DNA of 64,000 bases from JBDIAG01 sp963835085 (GTDB lineage Bacteria; Actinomycetota; Actinomycetes; Actinomycetales; CAWJMD01), in NCBI GenBank assembly GCA_963835085.1, contig CAWIED010000001.1, forward strand, positions 1,116,001-1,180,000, written 5' to 3'. The notes beneath the pieces were generated by a model. It saw only the letters and a list, made by a program, of their open reading frames with translations, had not been told where the DNA came from and searched no databases. Positions 51,150-60,421 of the stretch are shown in pieces; position 1 is the stretch's first letter, and every line of letters begins with the position of its first letter. A program made the position numbers and the translations under genes.

Positions 51150-53726
51150 TCAGCCTACGTATGCCGAACCGGCACCCTTGACTCGGGAGAGGTGGCTGTC
51201 AGCTCGCCGCGCGAGCAGGGGCACAGTGCCGAGATCGGCCAGCACACCCGGCACCTCAGCCTCCGGCACGGCGCGCGACCAGAGCCAACCCTGACCCCAG
51301 CGCACACCGAGCCGGCGCAACGTGGCCGCGGTCTGCTCGGTCTCGACCCCCTCGAGAATCACCTGCAGACCATGCGCCTCGGCCACCCAGACCAGTGCCT
51401 TCACGACGGAGCGCGTGCGGGAGTCGTCCACCTGGGAGGTCAGCATTCGATCGACCTTGACCGTCTCGATCGGCAGCCGTGACATGTATCCAAGCGAGGA
51501 GTACCCGGAACCGAAGTCGTCGATGGCGATGCCAATACCGAGCCCGGAGAGCCGACGCAGGTTCTCCACGGCGGGGTCGTCGTGGTCCATGAAGATGCCC
51601 TCGGTCACCTCGAGCTTGAGCATCGACGGCTCGGCACGCAGCGCTGTCACCAGATCTGCCACCTCGTCCACGAACTGCGAGCGGCGCAATTGCAGCGGCG
51701 AGACGTTGACCGCCACATAGCTGAGGCGTCCGGCCTCAGGACCGGCGCCGGCAGCCACTCGCAGCGCCGACTCGATCGCCTGCCGACCAAGGTCGTGGAT
51801 CAGCCCGGTCTGCTCAGCCATCGGCACGAAGTCGGCGGGGGAGACGTGGCCCAGTTCCTCGTCCTGCCAGCGGGCCAGCGATTCCATCCCTAGGACGCGC
51901 CCGGAGCGCAGGTCGACGATCGGCTGATAGTGGAAGGTCACGGCGCGCAGGTCGATGGCCCGGCGTAACCGAGTCTCGAGCTGGGTGCGGCGCACCGCTT
52001 CAGCAAGCAGGTCGTGGGTGTAGAACCTGACCCGGTTGCGATCCTGTTTGGCCACTCGCAGTGCCTCGGCAGAACGAGCCAGGACGGCGAGCGGATCGCC
52101 GTCGCATTGCAGGGGAGCCACTCCGACGCTGGCCGTCAGCGCGAGATTCTCCATGCCGGGCACCGCCCGAGTGTGCCGAACGACCGCGGTGCGCACCCGC
52201 TCGGCCAACATCAGCCCAACGTCGTCGTCGCCCACCGCGATCACGGCGAACTCGTCGCCCCCGAGTCGGAAGGGTTGGGCAGCAAGCGGGCTGCAGGTCT
52301 CGCGCAACGCCACGCCCACCGACGCCAGCACGTCGTCGCCGATGCTGTGTCCGAACTCGGTGTTCACCAGCTTGAAACGGTCGACGTCGAGGGTGAGCAC
52401 GGTCGCCGGCAGGCCCGACTCGGCGAGCTCGGCCAGCCGCTCGCCCAGCGCCCGCCGGTTCGACAGGCCGGTGAGCGGATCGTGCATCGCCTGGTCGGCC
52501 AACAGCTCGACCAACCCGGCCGATTGCCGGGCTCGCACGAGCTCGCGGATGCCGAAGGCCAGCACCACAAGCCCGGCCAGCAGGATCGACGTGCGGTCGA
52601 TGGTCAGCAGTGCGGCGAGCCCTCCGAAGGCGATACCGACGGGCACGAGCACGTTGAACAGGGTGACCAGACCGACCCGCGGGTCGGGGTCGAGATCGCC
52701 CACCCGGGGCAGCAGGGAGCGACCAGAGAAGATCACCAGACCCGCGATCAGCACCGGCCACACCAGACACATGAGCACCGAGCCGAAAAGCACGTTGAGC
52801 GGGGCGGGGATCCGGTACTGGGCACCGGCCAGGCCGGCCACCACGATCACGTCGGTGGCGGTAATCAGCAATACCGCCGTCGTGGTCATCATCACGCCAA
52901 GGTCGGCCAGGGTGGTCGCCACGAGCACCACCAGGCACAGGACGAAGAGGTCGAGCGCCACCATCCACAGGTCGGCCCACCCGGCGTCCAACAGCCATGG
53001 CTGGCCCTGCCAGATGAACTGCCGCCACAGCATCGTCAGCCAGGCGCACGCCATCATCGCGGCGTCGATGAACAACAGCGTGAACGCATGCGGATTGGAG
53101 TGATGGTGCTTGCGGTCGAGCCGCAGCCCGATCCCGAACACCGGGGTTGCCGCCAGCCAGGCCAGATGGCCACCCTGGTTGAGCCAGCCGCTCGTGGCGC
53201 CCGTGACCAGGTAGCAGGACTGCAGCGCAGTGCCGAGCGCGAAGAGGGCGCTCGCGAGGGTCACGCTGGGACCAAGTTGGTGCCGCCGGCGAACCAGGCC
53301 GATCGCGATCACGGGCAGCGAGGCCCCCGTGAGCAGCGCCAGCAGTTCGCGCGGGGCCAGGTAGTCGCCGTGGCCGACGGCGAGATAGGGCACTCCGCTG
53401 AGCACCGTGACCAGCAACAGGCACAGCGCGCCCAGCACATAGGGCACAGCGGGGGGCGAAATCCTGGGGTTGACCCGTCTCCGCCGAGCCACGTGACGTC
53501 CACGTCGCGACGGATCCGGTGGGGTGCGGGGCCGGGGGATCCGGGCAACGTGCGCCTGCTGGTGCTGGGTCTGCCAGTCGGGAACGAGCGGTTCCGTCCG
53601 GCCGACGGGCTGGTCGTCGGTGGCCGCCGATCGCACCACGAGGCGTGACGGGACGCGCGACATTCGCCGTTGTCCGCCAGGCAGCCCGGTACGACCGTCC
53701 AGAGTTACCAGCCCCGCTCTCGCCAT
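51150..53726 (-). CDS. Membrane GGDEF-EAL cyclic di-GMP protein
   Basis: An 858-residue protein. A basic, Pro-rich N-terminal 85 residues (start uncertain) is followed by about ten membrane helices to residue 410. The diguanylate cyclase domain has intact RLGGDEFAVIA (about residue 488) and DPLTGLSNRRAL. The phosphodiesterase domain begins near GMESLARW (about 613; ESL for EAL) with VNVSPLQLRR, KLEVTEGIF, IAIDDFGSGYSSLGYM, VKVDRML and LEGVETEQT, so the metal and catalytic residues appear intact. It may make, break or sense cyclic di-GMP. The pga-like synthase genes 2 kb away are a plausible output. The first codon overlaps the MBL gene end by 22 bases. Confidence 0.92.
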   Translation of the reverse strand: MARAGLVTLDGRTGLPGGQRRMSRVPSRLVVRSAATDDQPVGRTEPLVPDWQTQHQQAHVARIPRPRTPPDPSRRGRHVARRRRVNPRISPPAVPYVLGALCLLLVTVLSGVPYLAVGHGDYLAPRELLALLTGASLPVIAIGLVRRRHQLGPSVTLASALFALGTALQSCYLVTGATSGWLNQGGHLAWLAATPVFGIGLRLDRKHHHSNPHAFTLLFIDAAMMACAWLTMLWRQFIWQGQPWLLDAGWADLWMVALDLFVLCLVVLVATTLADLGVMMTTTAVLLITATDVIVVAGLAGAQYRIPAPLNVLFGSVLMCLVWPVLIAGLVIFSGRSLLPRVGDLDPDPRVGLVTLFNVLVPVGIAFGGLAALLTIDRTSILLAGLVVLAFGIRELVRARQSAGLVELLADQAMHDPLTGLSNRRALGERLAELAESGLPATVLTLDVDRFKLVNTEFGHSIGDDVLASVGVALRETCSPLAAQPFRLGGDEFAVIAVGDDDVGLMLAERVRTAVVRHTRAVPGMENLALTASVGVAPLQCDGDPLAVLARSAEALRVAKQDRNRVRFYTHDLLAEAVRRTQLETRLRRAIDLRAVTFHYQPIVDLRSGRVLGMESLARWQDEELGHVSPADFVPMAEQTGLIHDLGRQAIESALRVAAGAGPEAGRLSYVAVNVSPLQLRRSQFVDEVADLVTALRAEPSMLKLEVTEGIFMDHDDPAVENLRRLSGLGIGIAIDDFGSGYSSLGYMSRLPIETVKVDRMLTSQVDDSRTRSVVKALVWVAEAHGLQVILEGVETEQTAATLRRLGVRWGQGWLWSRAVPEAEVPGVLADLGTVPLLARRADSHLSRVKGAGSAYVG

Positions 53727-54346
53727 TCCGGCAGGTGGCCGCGCTCGGCGCCGAGGGTGGTGGTCTCCCCGTGCCCGGGATACACGATCGCCTCGTCGGG
53801 GTAGACGTCGAAGAGCCGGTGTTCCACGTCGTCGATCAGGCTCGCGAAGTCGTCGGCGTTGCCCCAGGTATTGCCCACTCCGCCTGGGAAGAGGCTGTCA
53901 CCGGTGAAGAGGTGCACCCCGCCCCCGCCGTCCGTCCAGGCCAGGGCGATAGAGCCGGGGGTGTGCCCGCGCAGGGCGATCACCTTGAGGCGCAAGTCAC
54001 CTACCTGCAACACATCGCCCTGGTCGAGGCGCCGATCTACCACGACCGGAAGTTCGTCGGCGTCGGGTGCGCCTGCCGAGGTGCTCGCCCCGGTGGCCGC
54101 CACGACCTCCGGGAGAGCCCGGTGGTGATCCCAATGCCGGTGCGTGGTGACGACGTGGTCGATCCTGGGCTCGGACTCACCGTCGTCAGTGGCCAGGGAG
54201 AGGATCTCTCCGGCATGGTCGGCGGCGTCGATCAGCAGCCGCGCGCCCGTGGCGTCGCAGGTGAGCAGATAGCAGCGGTTGTCCTGCTCGGAGACCGACG
54301 CGGCTCGCAGCACGGCACCCGGTAGCACATGGTCCACGGAAGTCAC
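53705..54346 (-). CDS. MBL-fold hydrolase (glyoxalase II-like)
   Basis: A 213-residue metallo-beta-lactamase-fold enzyme. The zinc motif is VTTHRHWDHHRALPEV, with further ligands in LRGHTPGSIAL, FTGDSLFPGG and VYPGHGE. The size and motifs fit small hydroxyacylglutathione hydrolase-like proteins. The same gene pair, MBL protein divergent from uvrA, is conserved in mycobacteria. The GTG start at 54346 has CAGGAT ending 6 bases before it and no ribosome binding site, suggesting a leaderless message. Its end overlaps the GGDEF-EAL gene start. Confidence 0.88.
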   Translation of the reverse strand: MTSVDHVLPGAVLRAASVSEQDNRCYLLTCDATGARLLIDAADHAGEILSLATDDGESEPRIDHVVTTHRHWDHHRALPEVVAATGASTSAGAPDADELPVVVDRRLDQGDVLQVGDLRLKVIALRGHTPGSIALAWTDGGGGVHLFTGDSLFPGGVGNTWGNADDFASLIDDVEHRLFDVYPDEAIVYPGHGETTTLGAERGHLPEWRERGW

Positions 54347-54452
54347 AGGGCAATCCTGGCATGTCGGGCCTCACGGACGATGCCTTTCTTGAGATAAGGC
54401 TGGTCTGCGCTCGCCTGGCAGGTGTGGGTGAGCCGTTGTCGGTGGTTCGACC

Positions 54453-54458
54453 TAGGCT
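54453..54458 (+). promoter_or_regulatory. -10-like TAGGCT for a leaderless uvrA transcript
   Basis: TAGGCT ends 7 bases before the GTG at 54466 and is identical to the hexamer at the same distance from pdtaR. No ribosome binding site is seen. This supports the GTG over the in-frame ATG at 54361. Confidence 0.55.
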
Positions 54459-54465
54459 TCCCATC

Positions 54466-57438
54466 GTGTCCATCTCCACTCCTGCCAGCACCATCCGGCC
54501 CACGCAGAACACCTCTTCGGCGCGGGCGGCGCGGCGTCCGGGCGGTTCGCTCGTGGTGCGCGGCGCGCGCGAGCACAACCTCAAGAACATCGATCTCGAC
54601 CTTCCGCGCGACGCGCTGATCGTCTTCACCGGCCTGTCGGGGTCGGGCAAGTCGTCATTGGCGTTCGACACGATCTTCGCCGAGGGCCAGCGCCGGTATG
54701 TGGAGTCGTTGTCGGCCTACGCGCGACAGTTCCTCGGCCAGATGGACAAACCCGATGTCGATTTCATCGAGGGGCTCTCCCCGGCGGTCTCCATCGACCA
54801 GAAGTCCACCAACCGCAACCCGCGCTCCACGGTCGGCACCATCACCGAGGTGTACGACTACCTGCGGCTGCTCTGGGCGCGCGCCGGTGAGCCGCACTGC
54901 CCCGTATGCGACGCCAAGATCGTGGCGCAGACGCCGCAACAGATCGTCGATCGGTTGCTCGAGCTGCCGGAGGGCACCCGCTTCCAGGTGTTGGCGCCGG
55001 TGATCCGCGGGCGCAAGGGCGAGTACGCCGATCTCTTCGCCGAGTTGCAGAGCAAGGGCTTCGCCCGGGCCCGCGTCGACGGCGTCGTGGTGTCGTTGGC
55101 CACTCCACCCGCGCTGGAGAAGAAGCTCAAGCACTCCATCGACGTGGTGATCGACCGGCTCGTCGTGCGTGAGGGTGTCATCCAGCGGCTGACCGACTCG
55201 ATCGAGACCGCCTTGAGTCTGTCCGGCGGTCTGGTCGTGGCCGAGCTCGTTGACCTCGACGAGGCAGACCCAGGCCGGGAGCGGCGTTTCTCCGAGAAGC
55301 TCGCCTGCCCGAACGACCACCCCTTGGCCCTGGACGAGATCGAGCCTCGCACCTTCTCGTTTAACGCCCCCTACGGCGCGTGCGACACGTGCCACGGCAT
55401 CGGCACGCAGCTCGAGGTCGACCCCGAGCTGATCGTGCCCGACGAAGATCTCTCGCTCGACGAGGGTGCTCTGGCGCCGTGGGGCACTGGCGGAGGTCCC
55501 AACGACCACCACCATCGGCTTATGAAGGGCTTGGCCGAGCAACTGCACTTCTCCACGGCTGTGCCGTGGCGGGCGCTTCCGGCTCGCGCGAAGGACGCGC
55601 TGCTGAACGGCGAGGGCTACGAGGTGCACGTCAAGTATCGGAACCGGTTCGGCCGCGAGCGCTCCTACACGAGCGGCTTCGAAGGCGTGCTGCCCTTTGT
55701 GCGCCGCAGGCACTCCGAGACCGAGTCGGAATGGTCACGCGAGCGGTACGAGGGTTATATGCGTGAGGTGCCGTGCCCGTCCTGTGGCGGCGCGCGACTC
55801 AAGCCCGAAGTGTTGGCGGTCAAGATCGCCGGCTGCTCCATCGCCCAGGTGTGCGCGTTGCCGGTGATCGACTGCGCCGCCTTCCTCGACACGCTGACGC
55901 TCACCCCGCGACAGGCGCAGATCGCCGCGGCCGTGCTCAAGGAGATCCAGGCCCGGCTGGGCTTCCTGCTCGACGTCGGTCTCGACTACCTCTCCCTCGA
56001 CCGGCCGGCCGCAACGCTCAGTGGCGGTGAGGCGCAACGTATCCGGCTGGCCACCCAAATCGGCTCAGGCTTGGTGGGAGTGCTCTACGTGCTCGATGAG
56101 CCCAGCATCGGCCTGCACCAGCGCGACAACCGCCGGCTCATCGCCACCCTCACCCGGCTCCGCGATCTCGGCAACACGCTGATCGTGGTCGAACACGATG
56201 AAGACACCATCGAGGCGGCCGACTGGATCGTCGACATCGGTCCCGGGGCCGGCGAGCACGGCGGCTACGTGGTGCACTCGGGTTCGGTGGGCGGCCTGCT
56301 GAAGCACCGCACCTCGATGACGGGTGCCTACCTGTCGGGGCGGCGACAGATCGAAACCCCCGCGATCCGGCGGCCCATCGATCGCAAGCGGCAAGTCACC
56401 GTCGTGGGGGCGCGTGAGCACAACCTCCGCGACATCGACGTGAGCTTTCCGCTCGGCTGCCTGGTGGCCGTCACCGGGGTCTCGGGGTCGGGCAAGTCGA
56501 CCCTGGTCAACGGCATCCTCTACAAGGTGCTGGCCAATCAGCTCAACGGGGCCAGGCAGGTGCCTGGCCGGCACAAGCGGGTCAACGGCCTCGACCAGCT
56601 CGACAAGGTCGTGCACGTCGACCAGTCCCCGATCGGGCGCACTCCGCGGTCCAACCCCGCCACGTACACCGGCGTGTGGGATCACGTCCGCAAGCTGTTC
56701 GCGGCCACCACGGAGGCCAAGGTGCGCGGGTATCAGCCGGGCCGGTTCTCGTTCAACGTCAAGGGTGGTCGCTGCGAGAACTGCCAGGGCGACGGCACGA
56801 TCAAGATCGAGATGAACTTCCTGCCCGACGTCTACGTGCCGTGCGAGGTCTGCCACGGCGATCGGTACAACCGAGAGACGTTGCAGGTGCACTTCAAGGG
56901 CAAGACGGTCGCCGACGTGCTGGCCATGCCCATCGACGAGGCCGCCGAGTTCTTCGCCGCCGTGCCCGCCATCGCGCGGCACCTCACGACCCTGGTCGAC
57001 GTGGGGCTGGGCTACGTACGGCTCGGGCAGCCGGCGCCGACGCTCTCGGGTGGTGAGGCCCAGCGCGTCAAGCTGGCGTCGGAGTTGCAGAAGCGCTCCA
57101 CGGGTCGCACCGTCTACGTGCTTGACGAACCCACCACGGGCTTGCACTTCGAAGACATCCGCAAGTTGCTGCTCGTGCTGCAGGGATTGGTCGACAAGGG
57201 CAACACGGTCATCGTCATCGAGCACAATCTCGACGTGGTCAAATCTGCCGACTGGGTCATCGATCTCGGGCCCGAGGGCGGATCAGGCGGTGGAGTGGTG
57301 GTCACCGAGGGCACGCCCGAGCACGTTGCCGGAGTGCCGGAAAGCTATACGGGTCAGTTCCTCGCCCCGCTGCTGGCTGCCCAGCCCGCCGCTGCACCAC
57401 GCCGCGCCGCCGGGCCTCGTCGTAAGGCGACTGTCTGA
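54466..57438 (+). CDS. uvrA: Excinuclease ABC subunit A
   Basis: A 990-residue damage-sensing ATPase with two ABC modules. The first has Walker A FTGLSGSGKSSLAFDTIF and signature TLSGGEAQRIRLATQIG. The second has VTGVSGSGKSTLVNGIL and LSGGEAQRVKLASELQKR. Zinc-finger cysteines are visible (HCPVCDAKI; CENCQGDGTIKIEMNF with CEVCHGDRYN). The start is set at GTG 54466, giving about 25 residues before SLVVRGAREHNLKNI. It is followed after 2 bases by uvrC, so two parts of the repair complex are made together; uvrB lies 8 kb upstream. Confidence 0.96.
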   Translation: MSISTPASTIRPTQNTSSARAARRPGGSLVVRGAREHNLKNIDLDLPRDALIVFTGLSGSGKSSLAFDTIFAEGQRRYVESLSAYARQFLGQMDKPDVDFIEGLSPAVSIDQKSTNRNPRSTVGTITEVYDYLRLLWARAGEPHCPVCDAKIVAQTPQQIVDRLLELPEGTRFQVLAPVIRGRKGEYADLFAELQSKGFARARVDGVVVSLATPPALEKKLKHSIDVVIDRLVVREGVIQRLTDSIETALSLSGGLVVAELVDLDEADPGRERRFSEKLACPNDHPLALDEIEPRTFSFNAPYGACDTCHGIGTQLEVDPELIVPDEDLSLDEGALAPWGTGGGPNDHHHRLMKGLAEQLHFSTAVPWRALPARAKDALLNGEGYEVHVKYRNRFGRERSYTSGFEGVLPFVRRRHSETESEWSRERYEGYMREVPCPSCGGARLKPEVLAVKIAGCSIAQVCALPVIDCAAFLDTLTLTPRQAQIAAAVLKEIQARLGFLLDVGLDYLSLDRPAATLSGGEAQRIRLATQIGSGLVGVLYVLDEPSIGLHQRDNRRLIATLTRLRDLGNTLIVVEHDEDTIEAADWIVDIGPGAGEHGGYVVHSGSVGGLLKHRTSMTGAYLSGRRQIETPAIRRPIDRKRQVTVVGAREHNLRDIDVSFPLGCLVAVTGVSGSGKSTLVNGILYKVLANQLNGARQVPGRHKRVNGLDQLDKVVHVDQSPIGRTPRSNPATYTGVWDHVRKLFAATTEAKVRGYQPGRFSFNVKGGRCENCQGDGTIKIEMNFLPDVYVPCEVCHGDRYNRETLQVHFKGKTVADVLAMPIDEAAEFFAAVPAIARHLTTLVDVGLGYVRLGQPAPTLSGGEAQRVKLASELQKRSTGRTVYVLDEPTTGLHFEDIRKLLLVLQGLVDKGNTVIVIEHNLDVVKSADWVIDLGPEGGSGGGVVVTEGTPEHVAGVPESYTGQFLAPLLAAQPAAAPRRAAGPRRKATV

Positions 57439-57440
57439 CC

Positions 57441-59429
57441 ATGGCCGATCCGTCGACCTACCGCCCGGCTCCGGGGCAGATCCCGGAGTCACCGGGTGTG
57501 TATCGGTTCCGCGACTCGCACGGACGGGTCGTGTACGTGGGCAAGGCCAAGAGTCTGCGACAACGGCTGAACTCCTACTTCGCCGACCCCGCCTCTCTGC
57601 ACCAGCGCACGTACACGATGCTCACCTCGGCCGCGTCGGTGGAGTGGACGGTCGTGTCCACCGAGGTCGAAGCGCTGCAACTCGAGTACGCCTGGATCAA
57701 GGAGTTCGACCCGCGGTTCAACGTCAAGTACCGCGACGACAAGTCCTACCCGTACCTCGCGGTCACGATGGGGGAGGAGTTTCCCAGGGTCCGTGTCATG
57801 CGCGGCGCCAAGCGCAAGGGCACCCGGTATTTCGGGCCCTACGCTCACGCCTGGGCCATCCGCGAGACGGTCGACCTGATGCTGCGCGTTTTTCCGGTGC
57901 GAACCTGCTCGGCCGGCGTGTTCAAGAGCGCGAAGCTGAGCGGACGGCCCTGCTTGCTCGGCTATATCGACAAGTGCTCGGCGCCCTGTGTCGGGCGCAT
58001 CTCGGCCGAAGGCCACCGAGAGCTCGCCGAGGAGTTCTGCGACTTCATGGCCGGCGCCACGGGCAAGCACATCCGTCGGCTCGAACGTGAGATGCGCACT
58101 GCCGCAAGCGAACTGCGCTTCGAAGACGCGGCCCGGCTGCGTGACGATCTCGCGGCTCTCGGCAAGGCGCTGGAGAAATCCGCGGTCGTGCTGCCCGACG
58201 CCACCGAGGCTGACGTGTTCGCCCTGGCCGAAGACGAGCTCGAAGCAGCGGTGCAGGTGTTTCACGTACGCGGCGGTCGGGTTCGCGGTCAACGCGGATG
58301 GGTGGTGGAGAAGGTCGAAGACCTCGACACAGCGGGCCTGGTAGAGAACCTGCTGCTCCAGATCTACGGCGAGTCCGATTCGAGCGCCATCCCGCGTGAG
58401 GTGCTCGTGCCCGCCCTACCCGAGTCCGCGCCTCAGCTGGCCGCCCTGCTCAGCGAGGCGCGCGGCGCCCAGGTAGAGATTCGGGTGCCGCAGCGCGGCG
58501 ACAAGAAGCGGCTCCTCACCACGGTCGGCCGCAATGCACTCGAAGCACTTGCCCGGCACAAGGTGGCCCGAGCCGGTGATCTCACCGTGCGCAGCAAGGC
58601 GCTGGCCGAGATCGCCGAGGCTCTCGGCATGGACGAGGCCCCGCTGCGCATCGAGTGCTATGACGTCTCCAACCTCCAGGGCCACGAAGTGGTCGCCTCG
58701 ATGGTGGTGTTCGAAGACGGGGTGGCGCGCAAGTCGGAGTACCGCCGGTTCGCCATCAAGGGAGTCGAGGGACAAGACGACGTGGCGTCGATCCACGAGG
58801 TCATCACCCGACGGTTCAGGCGCTACCTCGCCGAGCGCGATCTGCCGGACGACCGGACCGAGCCCGCCGATTCCGCAGGGGAGGGCCAGCCGAACGAGGT
58901 CACCGATGTGCACGAGGCCTCGCGAGACCGTCTGGGCCGCACGAGGTTCGCCTATCCGCCGCAGCTCGTCGTGGTCGACGGTGGCCCGCCCCAGGTGGCG
59001 GCGGCGGCCGCCGCGATGGCCGAGCTGGGTATCCAGGGCATCACCTTGTGCGGCCTGGCCAAACGGCTCGAAGAGGTCTGGTTGCCCGACGAGGAGTTCC
59101 CCGTCGTACTGCCGCGCTCCAGCGAAGGGCTCTACCTGCTGCAGCGCGTCCGCGACGAGGCCCACCGGTTCGCCATCACGTTCCATCGCCAGCGCCGGAG
59201 TACGAGCATGACCCGGAGCGCCCTCGACGCCGTGCCAGGGCTCGGGCCCACCCGGCAGGCCGCCCTGCTGAAGCATTTCGGCTCCGTCCGGGCAGTGCGG
59301 GCCGCGAGCATCGACGAGCTCGCCGCGGTTCCCCGCATCGGTCCAGCCCTGGCCGCCACCATCGCCGAGCATCTGGCGGCTGCTCCGGCCGAGCCGGCGG
59401 TCAACGTCACCACCGGGGAAGTGCTCTAG
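57441..59429 (+). CDS. uvrC: Excinuclease ABC subunit C
   Basis: A 662-residue nuclease that makes both incisions in excision repair. The N-terminal GIY-YIG domain (ESPGVYRFRDSHGRVVYVGK) cuts 3'. The cysteine-containing linker CLLGYIDKCSAPCVGR and a UVR domain (RFEDAARLRDDLAAL) bind UvrB. The RNase H-like domain (RIECYDVSNLQGHEVVASMV with its Asp, and QLVVVDGGPPQV) cuts 5', and a tandem helix-hairpin-helix (LDAVPGLGPTRQAALLKHF) ends it. It directly follows uvrA. Confidence 0.96.
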   Translation: MADPSTYRPAPGQIPESPGVYRFRDSHGRVVYVGKAKSLRQRLNSYFADPASLHQRTYTMLTSAASVEWTVVSTEVEALQLEYAWIKEFDPRFNVKYRDDKSYPYLAVTMGEEFPRVRVMRGAKRKGTRYFGPYAHAWAIRETVDLMLRVFPVRTCSAGVFKSAKLSGRPCLLGYIDKCSAPCVGRISAEGHRELAEEFCDFMAGATGKHIRRLEREMRTAASELRFEDAARLRDDLAALGKALEKSAVVLPDATEADVFALAEDELEAAVQVFHVRGGRVRGQRGWVVEKVEDLDTAGLVENLLLQIYGESDSSAIPREVLVPALPESAPQLAALLSEARGAQVEIRVPQRGDKKRLLTTVGRNALEALARHKVARAGDLTVRSKALAEIAEALGMDEAPLRIECYDVSNLQGHEVVASMVVFEDGVARKSEYRRFAIKGVEGQDDVASIHEVITRRFRRYLAERDLPDDRTEPADSAGEGQPNEVTDVHEASRDRLGRTRFAYPPQLVVVDGGPPQVAAAAAAMAELGIQGITLCGLAKRLEEVWLPDEEFPVVLPRSSEGLYLLQRVRDEAHRFAITFHRQRRSTSMTRSALDAVPGLGPTRQAALLKHFGSVRAVRAASIDELAAVPRIGPALAATIAEHLAAAPAEPAVNVTTGEVL

Positions 59430-59518
59430 TGCCCCGGGTGATCTCACCGGATACCTCGATGGGCACGCGTTCGAGCCGGCCACCTGCCCCGAGTACAGGT
59501 GCTGACAGAATTGCTCGG

Positions 59519-60421
59519 GTGAGCTCCGACGCACCCGCCGCCACGCCGCCCTCCGACACCCACAAGCCCGAGATCCTCGTCATCACGGGGATGTCGGGCG
59601 CCGGCCGCGCCACCACCGCCAAGGTGCTCGAAGACCTGGACTGGTACGTGGTCGACAACCTGCCCCCTGCGCTGATCCCTCCCCTGGCCAGGCTCACCAC
59701 CAACGCCACTCAGGCGCTGCCCCGGGTTGCCGTCGTGGTCGACGTGCGGGGCGGCACCTTCTTCAACGACCTCCGCGAGGCCCTCGACAAGCTCTCCGAG
59801 TTCGGCGTGCACTCCCGGCTGCTCTTCCTCGACGCCAGTGACCCCGTGCTCGTGCGGCGGTTCGAGTCGGTGCGCCGGCCGCACCCCATCCAGGGCAACG
59901 AACGCATCCTCGACGGCATCGCCCGCGAGCGCGAGATCACGCAAGACCTGCGCGGCTGGGCCGATCTCGTGATCGACACCACCGAGCTCAACGTGCACCA
60001 GCTGGCGTCCAAACTGCATTCGCTGTTCGCGTCCGAGTCGGATCGTGGGGTGCGGTTGACGGTCATCTCTTTCGGGTTCAAGTACGGCATCCCGGTAGAC
60101 GTCGACCACATCGTCGACGTCCGGTTCCTGCCGAACCCGTACTGGATCCCAGACCTGCGCGGGCACACCGGCTTGGACGACGACGTGCGCGACTATGTGC
60201 TGGCACAGCCGGGCGCCGAGGAGTTCATCGATCGCTACGTCTATGCGCTGGCGCCAGTTCTTGAGGGTTACGAGCGGGAGAATCGCCCGTATGTCACCAT
60301 CGGTGTGGGCTGCACTGGCGGTAAGCACCGATCGGTCGCGATCACCGAGCGAATCGCAGCCCGGTTGGCCCACGACGGCGTGCGCGCGACGGCGATGCAC
60401 CGAGACCTAGGACGGGAATGA
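59519..60421 (+). CDS. rapZ: RapZ-like nucleotide-binding protein
   Basis: This 300-residue protein has a P-loop LVITGMSGAGRATTAKVLED, where Arg replaces the usual Lys as in other actinobacterial members, then WYVVDNLPPALIP, VVDVRGGTFFNDL and a C-terminal RNA-binding-type domain with LTVISFGFKYGIPVDVD and VTIGVGCTGGKHRSVAITE. In enterobacteria RapZ controls amino-sugar synthesis through a small RNA. In actinobacteria the rapZ-yvcK-whiA order is conserved. The GTG start has CAGAAT ending 7 bases upstream. The stop overlaps the yvcK start (ATGA). Confidence 0.94.
   Translation: MSSDAPAATPPSDTHKPEILVITGMSGAGRATTAKVLEDLDWYVVDNLPPALIPPLARLTTNATQALPRVAVVVDVRGGTFFNDLREALDKLSEFGVHSRLLFLDASDPVLVRRFESVRRPHPIQGNERILDGIAREREITQDLRGWADLVIDTTELNVHQLASKLHSLFASESDRGVRLTVISFGFKYGIPVDVDHIVDVRFLPNPYWIPDLRGHTGLDDDVRDYVLAQPGAEEFIDRYVYALAPVLEGYERENRPYVTIGVGCTGGKHRSVAITERIAARLAHDGVRATAMHRDLGRE

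Noticed and set aside
54361..54465. Upstream ATG for uvrA
   Set aside because: The added residues resemble no UvrA, and a -10 hexamer sits between this ATG and the preferred GTG.
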